Of a stretch of DNA of 64,000 nt, positions 49,570 through 61,104 are shown piece by piece. Under the pieces are notes generated by a model that was not told where the DNA came from, did no database searches, and saw only the letters and a program-made list of their open reading frames with translations. The stretch is from contig JAYMTL010000003.1 in the NCBI GenBank assembly GCA_036897445.1, positions 149,001 to 213,000 of the forward strand. Reading direction: 5' to 3'. Made by a program: the position numbers and the translations under genes. Within the stretch, counting starts at the first letter, position 1. The number at the start of each line of letters is the position of its first letter. This stretch comes from Pelargonium tetragonum (lineage: Eukaryota; Streptophyta; Magnoliopsida; Geraniales; Geraniaceae).

Positions 49570-49985
49570 GTGTTCCTCTAGTGTAAGTAGGTATATTCAT
49601 GTATACTTTCTGCGCTAATAGAACTCCTGTCTTTATTTATATATTTCATTACTAACTAAAATAGAATAGCTATAAATACAATACTATAACTAATAAAATA
49701 AAGAGTACTTGTTGGGTATAGTTAATAGAATAACTTATTATAAGATTCTAGCTAGAGGTACAGGCAAGATTCTTCTTGAGAATTCCTTTTTTGTTAAGAT
49801 TTTCTTTCTTATTCCTAACCTTTTAATACCTATTTCTTATTTCTAGCCTAACTCTGCACCAGTATTTTACACTGTATCATAGCTATACCCAAATTTCCTT
49901 AGTAAGTAGGAGCTGCTTTATTACTAGAGTTGTTGGAAGCTAGACCTGTTTTTGTATAGGAAATATAGGGATGTAAGATAGGAGT
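49570..49985 (-). repeat. Degenerate relic, family A-like
   Basis: A TA-rich block (about 49600-49740) is next to pyrimidine-rich sequence with CTTTTAATACCTATTTCTT near 49822 (compare 4128) and GGAAGCTAGACCTG near 49930, one base off the GAGCTAGAC word. The order of blocks is reversed relative to the minus-strand copies, so it may be a rearranged or composite relic. Confidence 0.4.
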
Positions 49986-49989
49986 CTTA

Positions 49990-52900
49990 TAACCAGTGCT
50001 ATTTTGGGGATTCCTGGAAAAACTTAATACAGCTAAAAGTTTTTAGGGCTTCCGGTGTAATTACAGAGTTTATGTCGATAAGTATCGAGAAAGCCTATCC
50101 TGTTAAAGTTTCTTTTGATTCTACTAAGAAAATAACCATGAGTATTCAGTTATTTTAGCTAGGGCACTCTAGGCAAGTAAGGACTTAAGTACTCACTAAG
50201 TTCTGTGTCCGGCAGAGGGGCGGCCCGCTCTACAATTTCTTTTTATTTTGTTCTGGTACTGTTAGTGAGGCTCCTCCTAATTCAGTAAGGAACTAGAAAA
50301 TATTGATTTTAAATAAGCTAGGAGAGAAGGGCTTCGGTCGGTTATAGATTTTGTACTAAATTCCGGATTAACTCAAGTAGACAAAAAAGAATAATAAGCT
50401 TGTAGCTAGAGAAATTCTTAACACTTAAGAGGGCGTCCCTATTAAGCAGGGAATATACGTAAGTTAGAGGCACAGAATAAAAAAAGAATGTAGATTTGAT
50501 TGATAATATATCTATCTTGACGTCTTATATTTACTATTTAATTTACCAAAGCAAAAACTTCCTTTTGGAAAAGCGAAATCACTTAGATAGAAATCTCTAG
50601 TTTTAAAAGGGTTTTATTAATGTTGAAGGTCCTTCCTTAAACTCTACAGAACTAAAGGAACTAAAACGCTCATTAATTTACAAGTATTTCAAGAGTTCAA
50701 ATCAAAAAGGAATTTTTAGAAACGCATCTCTCTTTTTACGGAAGTACTACTAGGATAGAGACTTGTTTTATAAGTGAACCTTTATCGCCTATAGGGGACA
50801 TCCTTGAGCTGCATTCTATATTTTAAACTACAATCTGTATTCTGACCTTCTTTATTCTTATTATGGACTTTTGCAAAAAAGATAAAGATACTCACAACTA
50901 TCGCTGCTGGAAGTTAGGTCCATAGGGTTCCCGACACTTTTGTTGTATAAACTTCCTACAATAGAAAATGAGAAGTTTGAGTTCCTTAAATAAAAGGCTT
51001 TACTAGGATTCAAAAACTTTTTGCAAAGGGGTTATACCTCTCGTTCTATATTCTCTAACAACTTTCCTTATAGTATAGCGGATATTCGCTGTAAATGAAT
51101 GCCACAAAGCAAGGTCCCGCTTAAAAGAAGTTTGGAGTCTAAACTACACCGGATACTGACTAATTACACTCTCTTCTCTCCTAGAGCTCCTATAATTGGA
51201 ATAGGCCCTAGTTTCGTAAATTAGAAAGAGTTTTTCTCATAAAATAAGAAAACCTCTATACGTCGCTAAAACTTATATATAAGCTCACGATCAAGTAATA
51301 ACTATCCGGAACTGCTGCAAAAACGAGCCCACAAGGAATTCTCCAAACTATAAAAATGACTTATATAAGTTTAAGGAAGCTAGAGAGAAATTTGACAAGA
51401 GTCAAGTCGGGATTTAGTGGTAGAGGGCGTAACAACGAATATAAGATCTCTAAGAATACCGGAAGTTCAAATATACTTGTAAAATTTTTGGGTTAGTGGT
51501 CATTCTTAAGGTTGCTCTTACACTTACCACAGGAACTCAATACTAGTATTAAGGCATAGCTCTTTGATCTCCAGAAACCCCCAGTAAGGGAAATACTATA
51601 CCTTAATAAGCAACTCACAAGAGGACCCTTACGGAAAAACCAAAAAAGGAGTTCTTTCGATAAGAAAAATAGAATAATATCTTAGTAAACCTGATCTTGA
51701 AGCTTCGGCTTTGACTCTAAACTACTTTTATTTGTCACAAGTTTCCGGTTAGGTTCTACAAAAAGAATTCGGAGAAGCCCCTATATAAAAATAGCATAAC
51801 TATCAACTAGCGCCTTTTTGTATTTCTTATCTTTCTTGTTTAAGTCGTTTTAGACTTTCCCTTGTATTTATGGTATTTGAACCTGAGGCTCGCGTTTTGT
51901 CGGTGTAGTTACTTTCTTTTATTGTAGCTTGGAAGGTCTACTTTGTTTTCTAATTAACAGGAGCTAATAAAAAAGAGAAATATCTAAAGTCTCACTCCTA
52001 GGCAAAGAGGTCCAGAAAGAAATTGTATCAGAATTCAACAAGTCTTTTCCCTCGGCGAGTTTCCTTGTGCTGTTAGGAGGGGTTTCGCACGCTTTTATTG
52101 GTTTTGCTACATGCTAGACTCCAAATTTGAAAACTAATTAAAAGTATAAAACGAAAGGGTATTGGCATTATAAGTCTAGAATCTCCTTCTATAAATAAAG
52201 GCAGGGGAATTGGGATATTGTAACTATAGGACTACCCTGTAGCCTTTTAGTTTTTGCCCCCTAAGATAAGAATGTTTTTTTTCTCATTTGATCAAATCCA
52301 AAATCTATAAGCTTTATATAACCCTATGCCCAATCTCTTTGTATATTAATAGAACGTTAAGAGTTATCTAGATCTTCTGTAAGCTAGCTACTGTTGAGCT
52401 TTTCGTTTTACACTAAATTATATAAATCTCTTTTTATTAGGTCTTACTATGAATCTAGGAGAGATTCTCTACCCGTACGTAGAAGACTAAGGCTAAGGAT
52501 TGATGTGAAGGGGGTCGCAAAACCAAACAAGGCTACTTCAGTAAAGAGCTCTAACGTGTTACTTTATTAAGTCAAGAATTAAGTTCGGTTTTTCTATTTG
52601 CAACTGGCCATTATAAACTTTGTCTTTCAAAAAAACCCTTAAATTAACTATATCTCTTCCCTTATACAGTTCCTACCCTCACTCCGAACTATAAAAGTTA
52701 TTCAAAAAAATCTACTTATGATTCTTTTAGGAGTCCGTGTAAACGCTTAAAAAATAAAGTTTTTATCAAAGATAATTTTGACTTTACAGCATTTCAAGTA
52801 AAGGAAGAACATATTCAGTATTCAGAAACTTAGTGACGTAATTAAACTTTACTCACTTTTTACTTAAAGAAGCCTATCCTTTTACAGAGTATAACCCTTT

Positions 52901-54380
52901 CCCTTAGGATATGGACCTCTATTCTCTAGCTTTTTTTACGATATGGGTATCGCTTGATTCGAGTCATAATAAAGCGAGTCTCAATTTGATTTGCAGTAGA
53001 AGGTGGAGGAGCCCTAAAAATTTTTTATTTCTTAGATCTCGTCTAGTTTTTGAGAAATTAAAAGGAATCTCACTGAGTTAATTAACTAAAACTTAGTATG
53101 CTATTGAAAGCTCTGTTAGAGATGCATATTAATAATATGAGTAAGCTAGCGTTTCTAAATTATCCAGATTTTCAATTTTAAAGGAAGGAAGTCTAAATAG
53201 TTTACATCATCTATAAAAACAAATAAAATTTACTGGTGCAGCATACATAACAAGTCTTAATTTTGGTTTTTTAATCCAAGCAATAAAAAGAGGGGTCTTA
53301 ACAGAAGCAACCTAGTATAACAAAAGCACTTTGTTTAGTTAAGGGTTACCAATTTAGGTATACTAAAATGGAAAAAAAGAATGAATAACATCATAACATA
53401 TGGTCAAATAAGAAATACTCGTTTAATAAGTCAGGGTACTTGGAGTCAAGGCTTTAATCCCGACTCATACAGAGAAAGTAAACAAAAAAATAGAGTAAGC
53501 ACTAAAAACTCCTCGGAAATACAGAATTGCAAGAGAAAAACCCCTTATCTATCTCTGAGATTACTACTTAGTGAATAGGAAGTTGGTTGCCTGTAAGGTA
53601 TTCCTGTTCTGTTTGGTTTTATAGCGCGGAGTAAATAGAGAAGCTTAAACCTAGTCCTTCTTATTTGAGTCATTTATTAGTTAACAAAGAGCAAGACAAA
53701 AAAGTCAAGGTATGGATAGTAAATCCTTCTATAGGCTATTCGTAGGAGAAGTAGTATAAAAAGGAAAAGGAAGTCTCTAATCACAGTAAGGCTTGTAACT
53801 TGTAAAAGAGGTTTGATTTTATTAAAATTTAGAAGACTTTTTAGGTCTAAAATCTATACAAACGAAAGTAGGAAACATCCTTGTCATTAACCAGTACCTG
53901 TACTTCTTTCCTTAACAAGAAAGTGGGTAAACTACGTAAAGTAAAAAAGGGGCCCGTATGTATCTATTACAAACGATTACAAAGGGACTCGAGTGCCATC
54001 CATTTGAAAAATTAGAAAGAGTTACTATCATTTAAAATTTACACCAGTCTTACTAGTTTTGCCTAATTTAGTATATCGTGATTCAAACACAGGACCTGTT
54101 AGCTAATTTCTTACAAAGCAAATTTTAGAAAAGGAATCGGGCGAACATTCTTATAAGAATTCCTAACTTCTGAAACCTATTGCTTACTATTTAGCAGTTA
54201 CTAGTAAAAAAAATAATAAGTATATAACGAAAAATCCAGTAAATAGGTTACAACAGTAAGGTAAGGGTGAAATAATTGCTGCAAAAAGTCCGCAGTGTTT
54301 TCCTTTTTACTTTAGGAGGATATTAACATTATTGACGGGGCTTCCGTACTCAAATACAAAGAGAAGGAAGGGATTATTCT
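49990..54380. other. Gene-empty decayed AT-rich sequence
   Basis: No gene, repeat family member or strong fold could be supported in 4.4 kb. Frames reach only 65 codons (53381-53578, plus) and show no motif. A T-loop-like word near 51886 (minus) has no supporting arms. Confidence 0.6.
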
Positions 54381-54384
54381 CTTG

Positions 54385-54500
54385 TGTTAAACTAACCCCT
54401 TGTTTTTGTTTTATTTGTTGCTTTGTTTTATGAGCTATCTGTATCATATCTATACACTTAGTTGTTTATTACTTATACTTTATATAATGTAAAATTGTAA
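54385..54500 (-). repeat. Short degenerate relic, family A
   Basis: TTATGAGCT at 54428-54436 is one of the recurrent family words. The minus-strand reading across it gives IAHKTKQQ, close to LRAHKTKK at 4.2 kb. A TA-rich block follows on the right, in the same order as at 21.3 and 60.9 kb. Only about 120 bases can be recognised. Confidence 0.4.
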
Positions 54501-54504
54501 AAAA

Positions 54505-57295
54505 GGGACTTTTGAAGTTAGGAGTCCTTTAAGGAGGCCCCAATTAAGTCCTAGTTTTCCCTTAGTGCACGTCTCCTAGAGATTTGAAGGGTTTGCTTTT
54601 AGCTATTATCAAGTAGGGGTTCCATTAAAAAGTGCTTGGGTATAAAGGATACTTTATTTGTTTGAGTTTGTTAACTGCTGGTAGATGCAAAGTCCTCCAT
54701 AAGTTGAGATACGGGGGTTTTTGTTAAAAGGGATTGCTCAGATTTTATTTACAATTACAAGAAAGTAAGCATTATAGGAGGATATCTATACAAGTTCTCA
54801 ATTAAGTCTCAAAAAGGAAAGTTTTTCTTATCCTAAACATATCTCGGGTTTTAGGGGTTGGTTTAACTACAGATGTTCCTGAGATTTCTATTTATTTTTA
54901 GGTTTCTTGTAGTTGTAGCTGGTAAGAGGAGAGGTTAGTTGCTTGGTATCCCCTAAGGGCCTATAAGGCTACAAATTTTAATATAACTAGCTTAAGGTTC
55001 TTTTTCTTATTAATCCTTAAGTTCTTTTCTCCTTTATACTGTATACTGTTGTATAATTTTGAGGATTTTGGGATAACCGGATACGGAATTCCGGATGAAG
55101 TCTAATTTAGTAGGAGAGCGGAAGGGGTGTAACTTTGGAATCTAGAGAAACAAGAATTGCTATATAGTATGGATACTCATTGTAGTTTTTGTACCCTGAT
55201 TTTCCTCTTTATGCAGTAGCAGGGGAAATTTTTTGTAGAGAAGTCTTCCTCTATTAAATAAAAAGGGGCTTGCACACTTAACTAGGAATTCTTATCTATT
55301 AAGAAAGGTTAGAAAGTTCCTATCGCTTTTGTTTAAATACTCGGAAAGTCTTCCTATTACACAAGAAGTACTCATTATAGACATCCTACCGAACGGAGTT
55401 TCGTTCTATATGAAAAACCTCTAAAAAATAACTTGGTGTTTTGCTTACTATAGCAGAAAATGCATGTAAACATTCTTAAAACAGCTCCGTTTTCCTCTAG
55501 AGCAGAGCGAGTATACTTTTTATATAATGAGAAATAGGTATCTAGGGAGCTGGTGAACAAAAAGGACTGAAACAATTAAGATATTCCAGAATCTTTTTAG
55601 AGTCCTAGCTTTTTAGCCTGATGATTAAAAGTATAATCTTAATAAGAAATCCGGGAGTACGCGGTATGCATAGGATTCCTTTTAAATATAGGGCTTACTT
55701 TCCTTCATTCAGTTGGGGGTGCTTCTCCGGTTCCTTATTGTAATAAAAAAATGAGTGTCCTCCGTCCGATAGAAGCAGAGGACAAAACCCTATTAAATAG
55801 AAAGTCCGGGTCTTAAAGTTGATATTAAGGGTTTATATAACATAATACTGTAATTATAGCTTTTCTTATAAGCCTGTAGTTAAGTCTACATATCCATGTG
55901 TGTGTAACTGTTACCAATCTAAGATGAAGAAGGTTAGGGGATCCTCTAAACTCTTAGAGTAACGTAAGAGTTTATAAGAAAGAAAATTGCTGTATAAAAT
56001 TGATATATAAATTCGTATACAATTAAACAAAAGGAAGTATAAACTAGCTATTCAACTTACCCTTAAGTGCTATTATAATTTTACACTACAAATAAGGAAT
56101 TCTCTGTCTCAAAGGTTTTATTAATATTACGGACTTCTACTTAGGAATTACGCATTTAGGTCGAGGCGGGCTTTTTACAAAAATTCTTCATAAATCCTCT
56201 AACTACTCTTTCTGGGGGGCTGGGGGAGCGCGAATTAAGGGGGTATCAAACTCCTAAAAAATCTAGGTCCTGAAACGTGGACTTTGTAACTCATAGACTT
56301 CCTTTCTTGACTACTTTTTACTAAAAATTTAAGGGCTTCTTACTCTATTAAATGTTTACGGCAGCTACTATCGCTAGCTAGGAAACTCCAAGCCAGACTT
56401 GAATTCCCCCAGGATTCCTCAAGTAAGTACTAGCTTTTAGATTTTACCCGCCTATCGTCCCGAAACTTAAAAACTTGTTTGCTATTTTATTTAAGAATAT
56501 AACTATTACAATTGAAACAAAACAGGCGACCCTTTTATTTTAATGCTAGCGCACAGCCTTACCAGGATGCTTGCCTCAGGTTCAAGTCTCAGCGGAAGTT
56601 TAAACCCCATAACATAAAAAGAACAAAAAGTAGTCAAAATCAGTCTTATTCCAAAAAGGAAATCCGGAGTCTAAATAGATAGGTTACAAGAATCTGCAAT
56701 GCTAAAAATTAGTTGTTATTTCTTAAGAGTGGGCTCTCTTTGAACGACCTTCTAATCTTTCTAATAATGAGACTGACAAGTCCTTTACCCTTATAACCTT
56801 TATATATAGAGAAAAATCTCGTATTCTCCCCTTCACCCAAGAAATGTCTCACTTGGATTAATGAGATGAAACGAAGATAGGCGCGCATCCACCTTCAAAG
56901 CTTCGCCGAGAAAAACTAAGGGTTCCCACTCTAAAAAGGTACCTATATTTCTTGTCAAATCCCCAGAAACAGACATAAAAGGGTTGGGTGAATTTTGTCC
57001 AAAGTATACTTTTTTCCCTTTCGGGTTTAAGTAAATAAACTGGGAAGTCCTCTTAAGCTGCATTTTTCTTATAAGTAAAAGTAAGTCTTTCAACTTTAGG
57101 CTTTTATGAAGGGGTTTAAATAGGTGCACTTTATTAAAAAAAGTAAGATTTATAAGTAATAGTAAGAGTTTTACAGGTTTAGTAATAATTTAGTTTTTTT
57201 AAGTGAAAATCTTTCTTGTTGATCTTAGCGAGAAGATAGGTATGATAGCAAGTAAGCCTTGGTTATAACGTATGTATGTGTACTCAAATTATCTT
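54505..57295. other. Gene-empty decayed AT-rich sequence
   Basis: No gene could be supported. A 98-codon minus-strand frame at 56833-57129 has no motif I recognise. CGGAATTCCG at 55084-55093 is a perfect palindrome. Around 56521-56600 (plus) there are tRNA-like words (TTACCA loop, GGTTCAAGTC), but no acceptor stem closes. G-rich sequence (GGGGGG) lies near 56214. Confidence 0.55.
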
Positions 57296-57299
57296 ATAT

Positions 57300-57465
57300 C
57301 TCCCTTCTTCGGATGCCCTCAGTCGGGTAAACTTACCTCTAATCCCTAAGGTTTGTATGCTCCCTATACCAGTAACTGCAGAGAAACACCTTACGAACTT
57401 AGGAATTCACTCCCTATTAGAAAGCCTAGAGCAAGTTAAGGAATTAACACTCTAGATACTAAGAA
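57300..57465 (+). repeat. Partial degenerate relic, family A
   Basis: 57417-57463 aligns with 48250-48300; over the last 31 bases there are three mismatches, all transitions. TCGGATGCCCTCAGTCGGG near 57310 resembles TCGAATGCCTTCAGCTTCAGTCGGG at 11388, which lies beside the plus-strand copy at 10.9 kb. This may be one flank of the element rather than its middle. Confidence 0.55.
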
Positions 57466-57469
57466 CAGT

Positions 57470-58145
57470 AAATCTAGGTTAGGTAATAAAGGACTTGTTT
57501 TGTTGTTTAGTGCTTTCATCTCTAGCAAAGTAATACAAAAACTGTTAGGGAAGTTAATTAATCGGCAGCCCCCGTGTTTCCTAGTAAAGTAGTTTCAGAA
57601 TAGAAAGGTAAGCCTGAGAGTATAGGTAATGTAATTACGATTAGTAGCTCTTAGTTAAAGTAAAATGTATATAAAATAAGGATTCTTATTCCAGAAGTTG
57701 AAGTATAAGTAGTCTTCGTTTCCTTTGTTCTAAGTTTCCGATTCCTAAAGTCAAGTAATTTGTGATCAATACCTTTCAGTTTTCCCTTTATTATTTAGTG
57801 TTATCAGAATTATGTTATGTAAACAAGTAGGGTAGTCCCTCTCCTTTTTCAAGGTATTCTCCTAAGCTAGCCTAGCTAGAATTCGATAAAGTGGTGTTTA
57901 TAACTAAAAAGGGGTTCTACTCTGCATACAATTGAGTCAGGATTCTCCTTTTGTTTTGAAAAGGACTTCATGCGTTCGGGATTTTGGAATAAATATATAA
58001 GGAGAGCAAAAGTTCTTTAGGAGCTTATTTACCAAGAATTCTCTTTATGTAAATAGGAAGAATTCGGGGTACTCTAGGAATCTCTTGTTTTGCCTTGATA
58101 AGGCTGATTAAAAGAGTTTCTATCAATATCGCGGAGGGGGGTTAT
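57470..58145. other. Gene-empty decayed AT-rich sequence
   Basis: Nothing beyond short G/C-run clusters and TA steps is visible. No gene could be supported. Confidence 0.5.
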
Positions 58146-58149
58146 AGTA

Positions 58150-58330
58150 TACATTCATACGTTAGAACAACCAGACTTGTCTTACCATTACCTTATTTGT
58201 ACTTGCCTTACTTGCTTTCTTAGAATACCTGTCTTTGTAGCTGTACTCTTAGTCTTGTTAATTGCATTACCTCTTGGCTTGGCGTAGTACAGGTAATACC
58301 AAGACAAGTCAAATTCCGTTGTTTTATTCA
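58150..58330 (-). repeat. Degenerate relic, family A
   Basis: Pyrimidine-rich plus strand with AATACCTGTCTTTGTAGCTG near 58224, similar to GATACCTGTCTTTTC and CTTTGTAGCT at 5946-5990. The minus-strand reading is rich in Lys, Thr and Arg. It lies next to a stretch of opposite orientation at 58440-58640. Confidence 0.45.
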
Positions 58331-58439
58331 TTGTAGGGAGACTTGAAAGAAAGAAAAATTTCTATGTTTACATAGCTGTGAAGGTTATAGCTCTCAAGAA
58401 AAATAGGTAGTTTATGTAGTTATAAGGTATTCCTGTACT

Positions 58440-58640
58440 ATTAGAATACTATAACGATAATATATAATATAACAAATCCCTCACTTCCACTTCGCTCTCC
58501 TACAGTCAGGGACACCAACTATCCAGTATTCTCTAGGGCGTATTCCTCTATATAGTAAGAGTAAGCAAAAGAGGAAGATTATTAAGAACAGAGCTAGTGT
58601 AATACAATCTAGTCTAGTACTACTGCTTAGTTCTTAGCTA
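58440..58640 (+). repeat. Degenerate relic, family A-like, inverted to its neighbour
   Basis: Purine-rich plus strand with AAGAGGAAGATTATTAAGAAC and GAGCTAGTGTAATAC near 58592, resembling the reverse complement of the 28.6 kb copy. Together with 58150-58330 it forms an inverted pair about 110 bases apart. Confidence 0.35.
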
Positions 58641-58644
58641 GTTA

Positions 58645-60550
58645 GAAAAGGTAATCTTAAGTGGGAGTCTCTGCAACATCCTATTTTACCTAACTACTAT
58701 AAGAAATCCGTCAAGAATGAAAGTAAGAGTTAAAGTCCCACTTTTAGATTTAGTAAGGCAATAGGTAAACAAGGAAGATTATACTTAAAAATTACTCTTT
58801 TGATATTGGCTTAAATGTCTTAACTTACTTAAAATGTTTTCTAAACGCGGGCTTTATAATTCAGCTTCGCTTGGGCGAGTCCTCATAGATTAAAATATTG
58901 CTATTTGAGTTTTAACAATAATATAGCTGCCTAGAAATTTCTTAGGATTAGGAAGAATGCACGAAGAAAGTTAGAGCTTAATTTAGGTGTGTGGAAGCGC
59001 TTAAGAAAAAGGGACCCTATGAGCCACTTTAAATACTATGTTGTCATGATTCCCCCGGCTTAATAAATTTTTAAAGCCTTTCTTTTATATGGATACTAGT
59101 CAAGATTTAAACGTGTGTTATACTTAAAATGGGGCCAGATCTTACTCGAATTTAGTCTAATTCTTTAACTTTTAACAGTTTAGCGCTTGCTGTAGTATGC
59201 AAATCCCTAAAATTTAGAAGGGCCCGAGGCTATAAATCTATTTGTATTATCAAGTGGCAATAGTCTTAATTTTAGTCTAAACCCGAAATTTCATATTGCG
59301 AAAGCTCCTACATCTTTTTAATACAAGCTAAAACAAACCCTATCTATTTTAGGTGTGCCCCCTTGCTCCGTCGGGAGGAGGTTATTCCTTGAAACAGCGC
59401 TCTTTTGTCACAAAACTTTTAGGGTTCAAAAAAATGGAAAGTAAATAGGTTTTATTGTATAATTGTATAAGAAAAGTCAAAATTAAGGGTCTACTTTAGC
59501 TAAGTACTGTACAAAGCCGGGAATCTGGTTAGAAATTATATATAATAACTAAACTCTAAATTTTAGGCTAAGTCGAGAAATAACCAGCTCTCAAAGAATT
59601 CAAATCAGGAGTACCTTGCAGATCCAATAAAACAAAGTCCAAGTAATTAACCCAATCTAAATGTATATAAAATAAAGAGGGATACCTCGTTTCTAATTTT
59701 CGGGAAGAAAAAAGACATTTAAGGAGCGCTTAGCACCTATAACCAGAGACCCTTTTTACGTTATTTAACATTAGAACCCAGAAAAGGAAAATCTACTTAA
59801 AGTAATGCTTCCATCTGCCAGGATAGGACTTTTTTCAGAGATCATAAGAAAATGAATTGAAGGTTGCTTAGAAATTACAGTAAACAAGAGTAAGTTCAAA
59901 CTAAGACAAGAAACCCGCAGGGATTGAGATATATCAAGAAATTTTATTTAATAGATTTAGAGTAGTCCTGAGAAAAAGCAGTAAGTAATGTTAAAACATA
60001 TACATACATCTATGTAAAGGGATTCTACTGAAGCTTGTATTGCACCTCATACCAAGAGATTTTTTAATAATAAAAGGCTTTGCATAATAAGAAAAAAGAA
60101 GTCCTTGTTTACTGAAAAAGGCTAGGATAGGGTAGTACTTTTAAGAAGTTAGGAAGGAAGGGTCTCTTTTAGTATCTGATTTCTATTTCTTTTAACTGCG
60201 TTGTGACAAAGAAAAATTATGTTTATCCATTTCCGCAACCCGTGACCCATTTGTTGTGAGGATAAGGTTCAGCATTTCCATTAAGTCTTTCGAAGAATAA
60301 GATATCTACCATATGATGTCGTATTAAAAGCCCTTTTCAGGTTTGTTAGTTTCAAAAAGCAAAACTTTTTAAGGAGATGTCCCTACGTGGGGTCCCCTGA
60401 GTGAAGTGTTTCTAGTTTTATCTTGTTAAGTATTATTAACCTTTGCGTGCTGGAATAGAGTTTTCTAAGGGTCAATTTCTGTAGCATAGAGCTTTGCTGG
60501 AAAGACTCGTTCAGATCCGGGATAAAGAAATCTCCTTACTTTATTCTTTT
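58645..60550. other. Gene-empty decayed AT-rich sequence
   Basis: No gene or repeat could be supported in 1.9 kb. Texture is typical of the bulk, including GGGCCC at 59220-59225. Confidence 0.55.
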
Positions 60551-60554
60551 TAGG

Positions 60555-61100
60555 AAAGCTTTTCATTTTTATTCTAGTATAATAGAGTAGCTACTTAGCT
60601 TAATAGGTAGTAATAGGCATGCAATATAGAGTATAGTTGCTGTTGTTTAGTTGTTAGGTAATGCCTCTTCCCTTTGTGTTTATCGTTATGGAGGAAGCAG
60701 CCTTAGGGAGATATTTGGGAAAGAGTCTTTGCTCCCGACTGACACGCCAGTAAAGGAGGTTAACGTAATATAGTTGTTTATGGAGCGCGTATGCATGCTT
60801 TATAATACCCCCAACCATTGATCTATCTTTCCTTCTTGCTTTATGAGCTAGACCTTTACTTATAACCTGTCTTATCTTCGATACCTGTACCTATTGTCTT
60901 TTTCTTATTGTAGTTATTGTTTTCTTGTAGCTATTTCTTACTCCTCTGTACCTAGTGTAGTTAGTTTTATTTTAGATTACTCTTATATCTTATAGTTCTT
61001 ATTTAGTATTTATTAGGTTTTTAGTTAGTATTAGTAATGGAATAATCGTTTAATAGACAGATAGTAGATAGTTCCAGTTTGTATTATCTTAGTATAGGGT
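60555..61100 (-). repeat. Best-connected relic of family A
   Basis: This copy links most of the others. TTATGAGCTAGAC at 60841-60853 is shared with 21.2 kb, the 19-base word at 60870-60888 with 5937-5955, and the 25 bases at 60908-60932 with the reverse complement of 7369-7393 (two transitions). A TA-rich block follows at about 60960-61080, with TTATTTAGTATTTA also seen near 28315. The minus-strand readings include SYKKTITT and GLAHKARRK. Frames are short throughout. The element is broken and not identifiable to family. Confidence 0.65.
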
Positions 61101-61104
61101 AGGG

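Noticed and set aside
56833-57129. 98-codon minus-strand open frame
   Set aside because: No recognisable family signature and no conserved neighbour.
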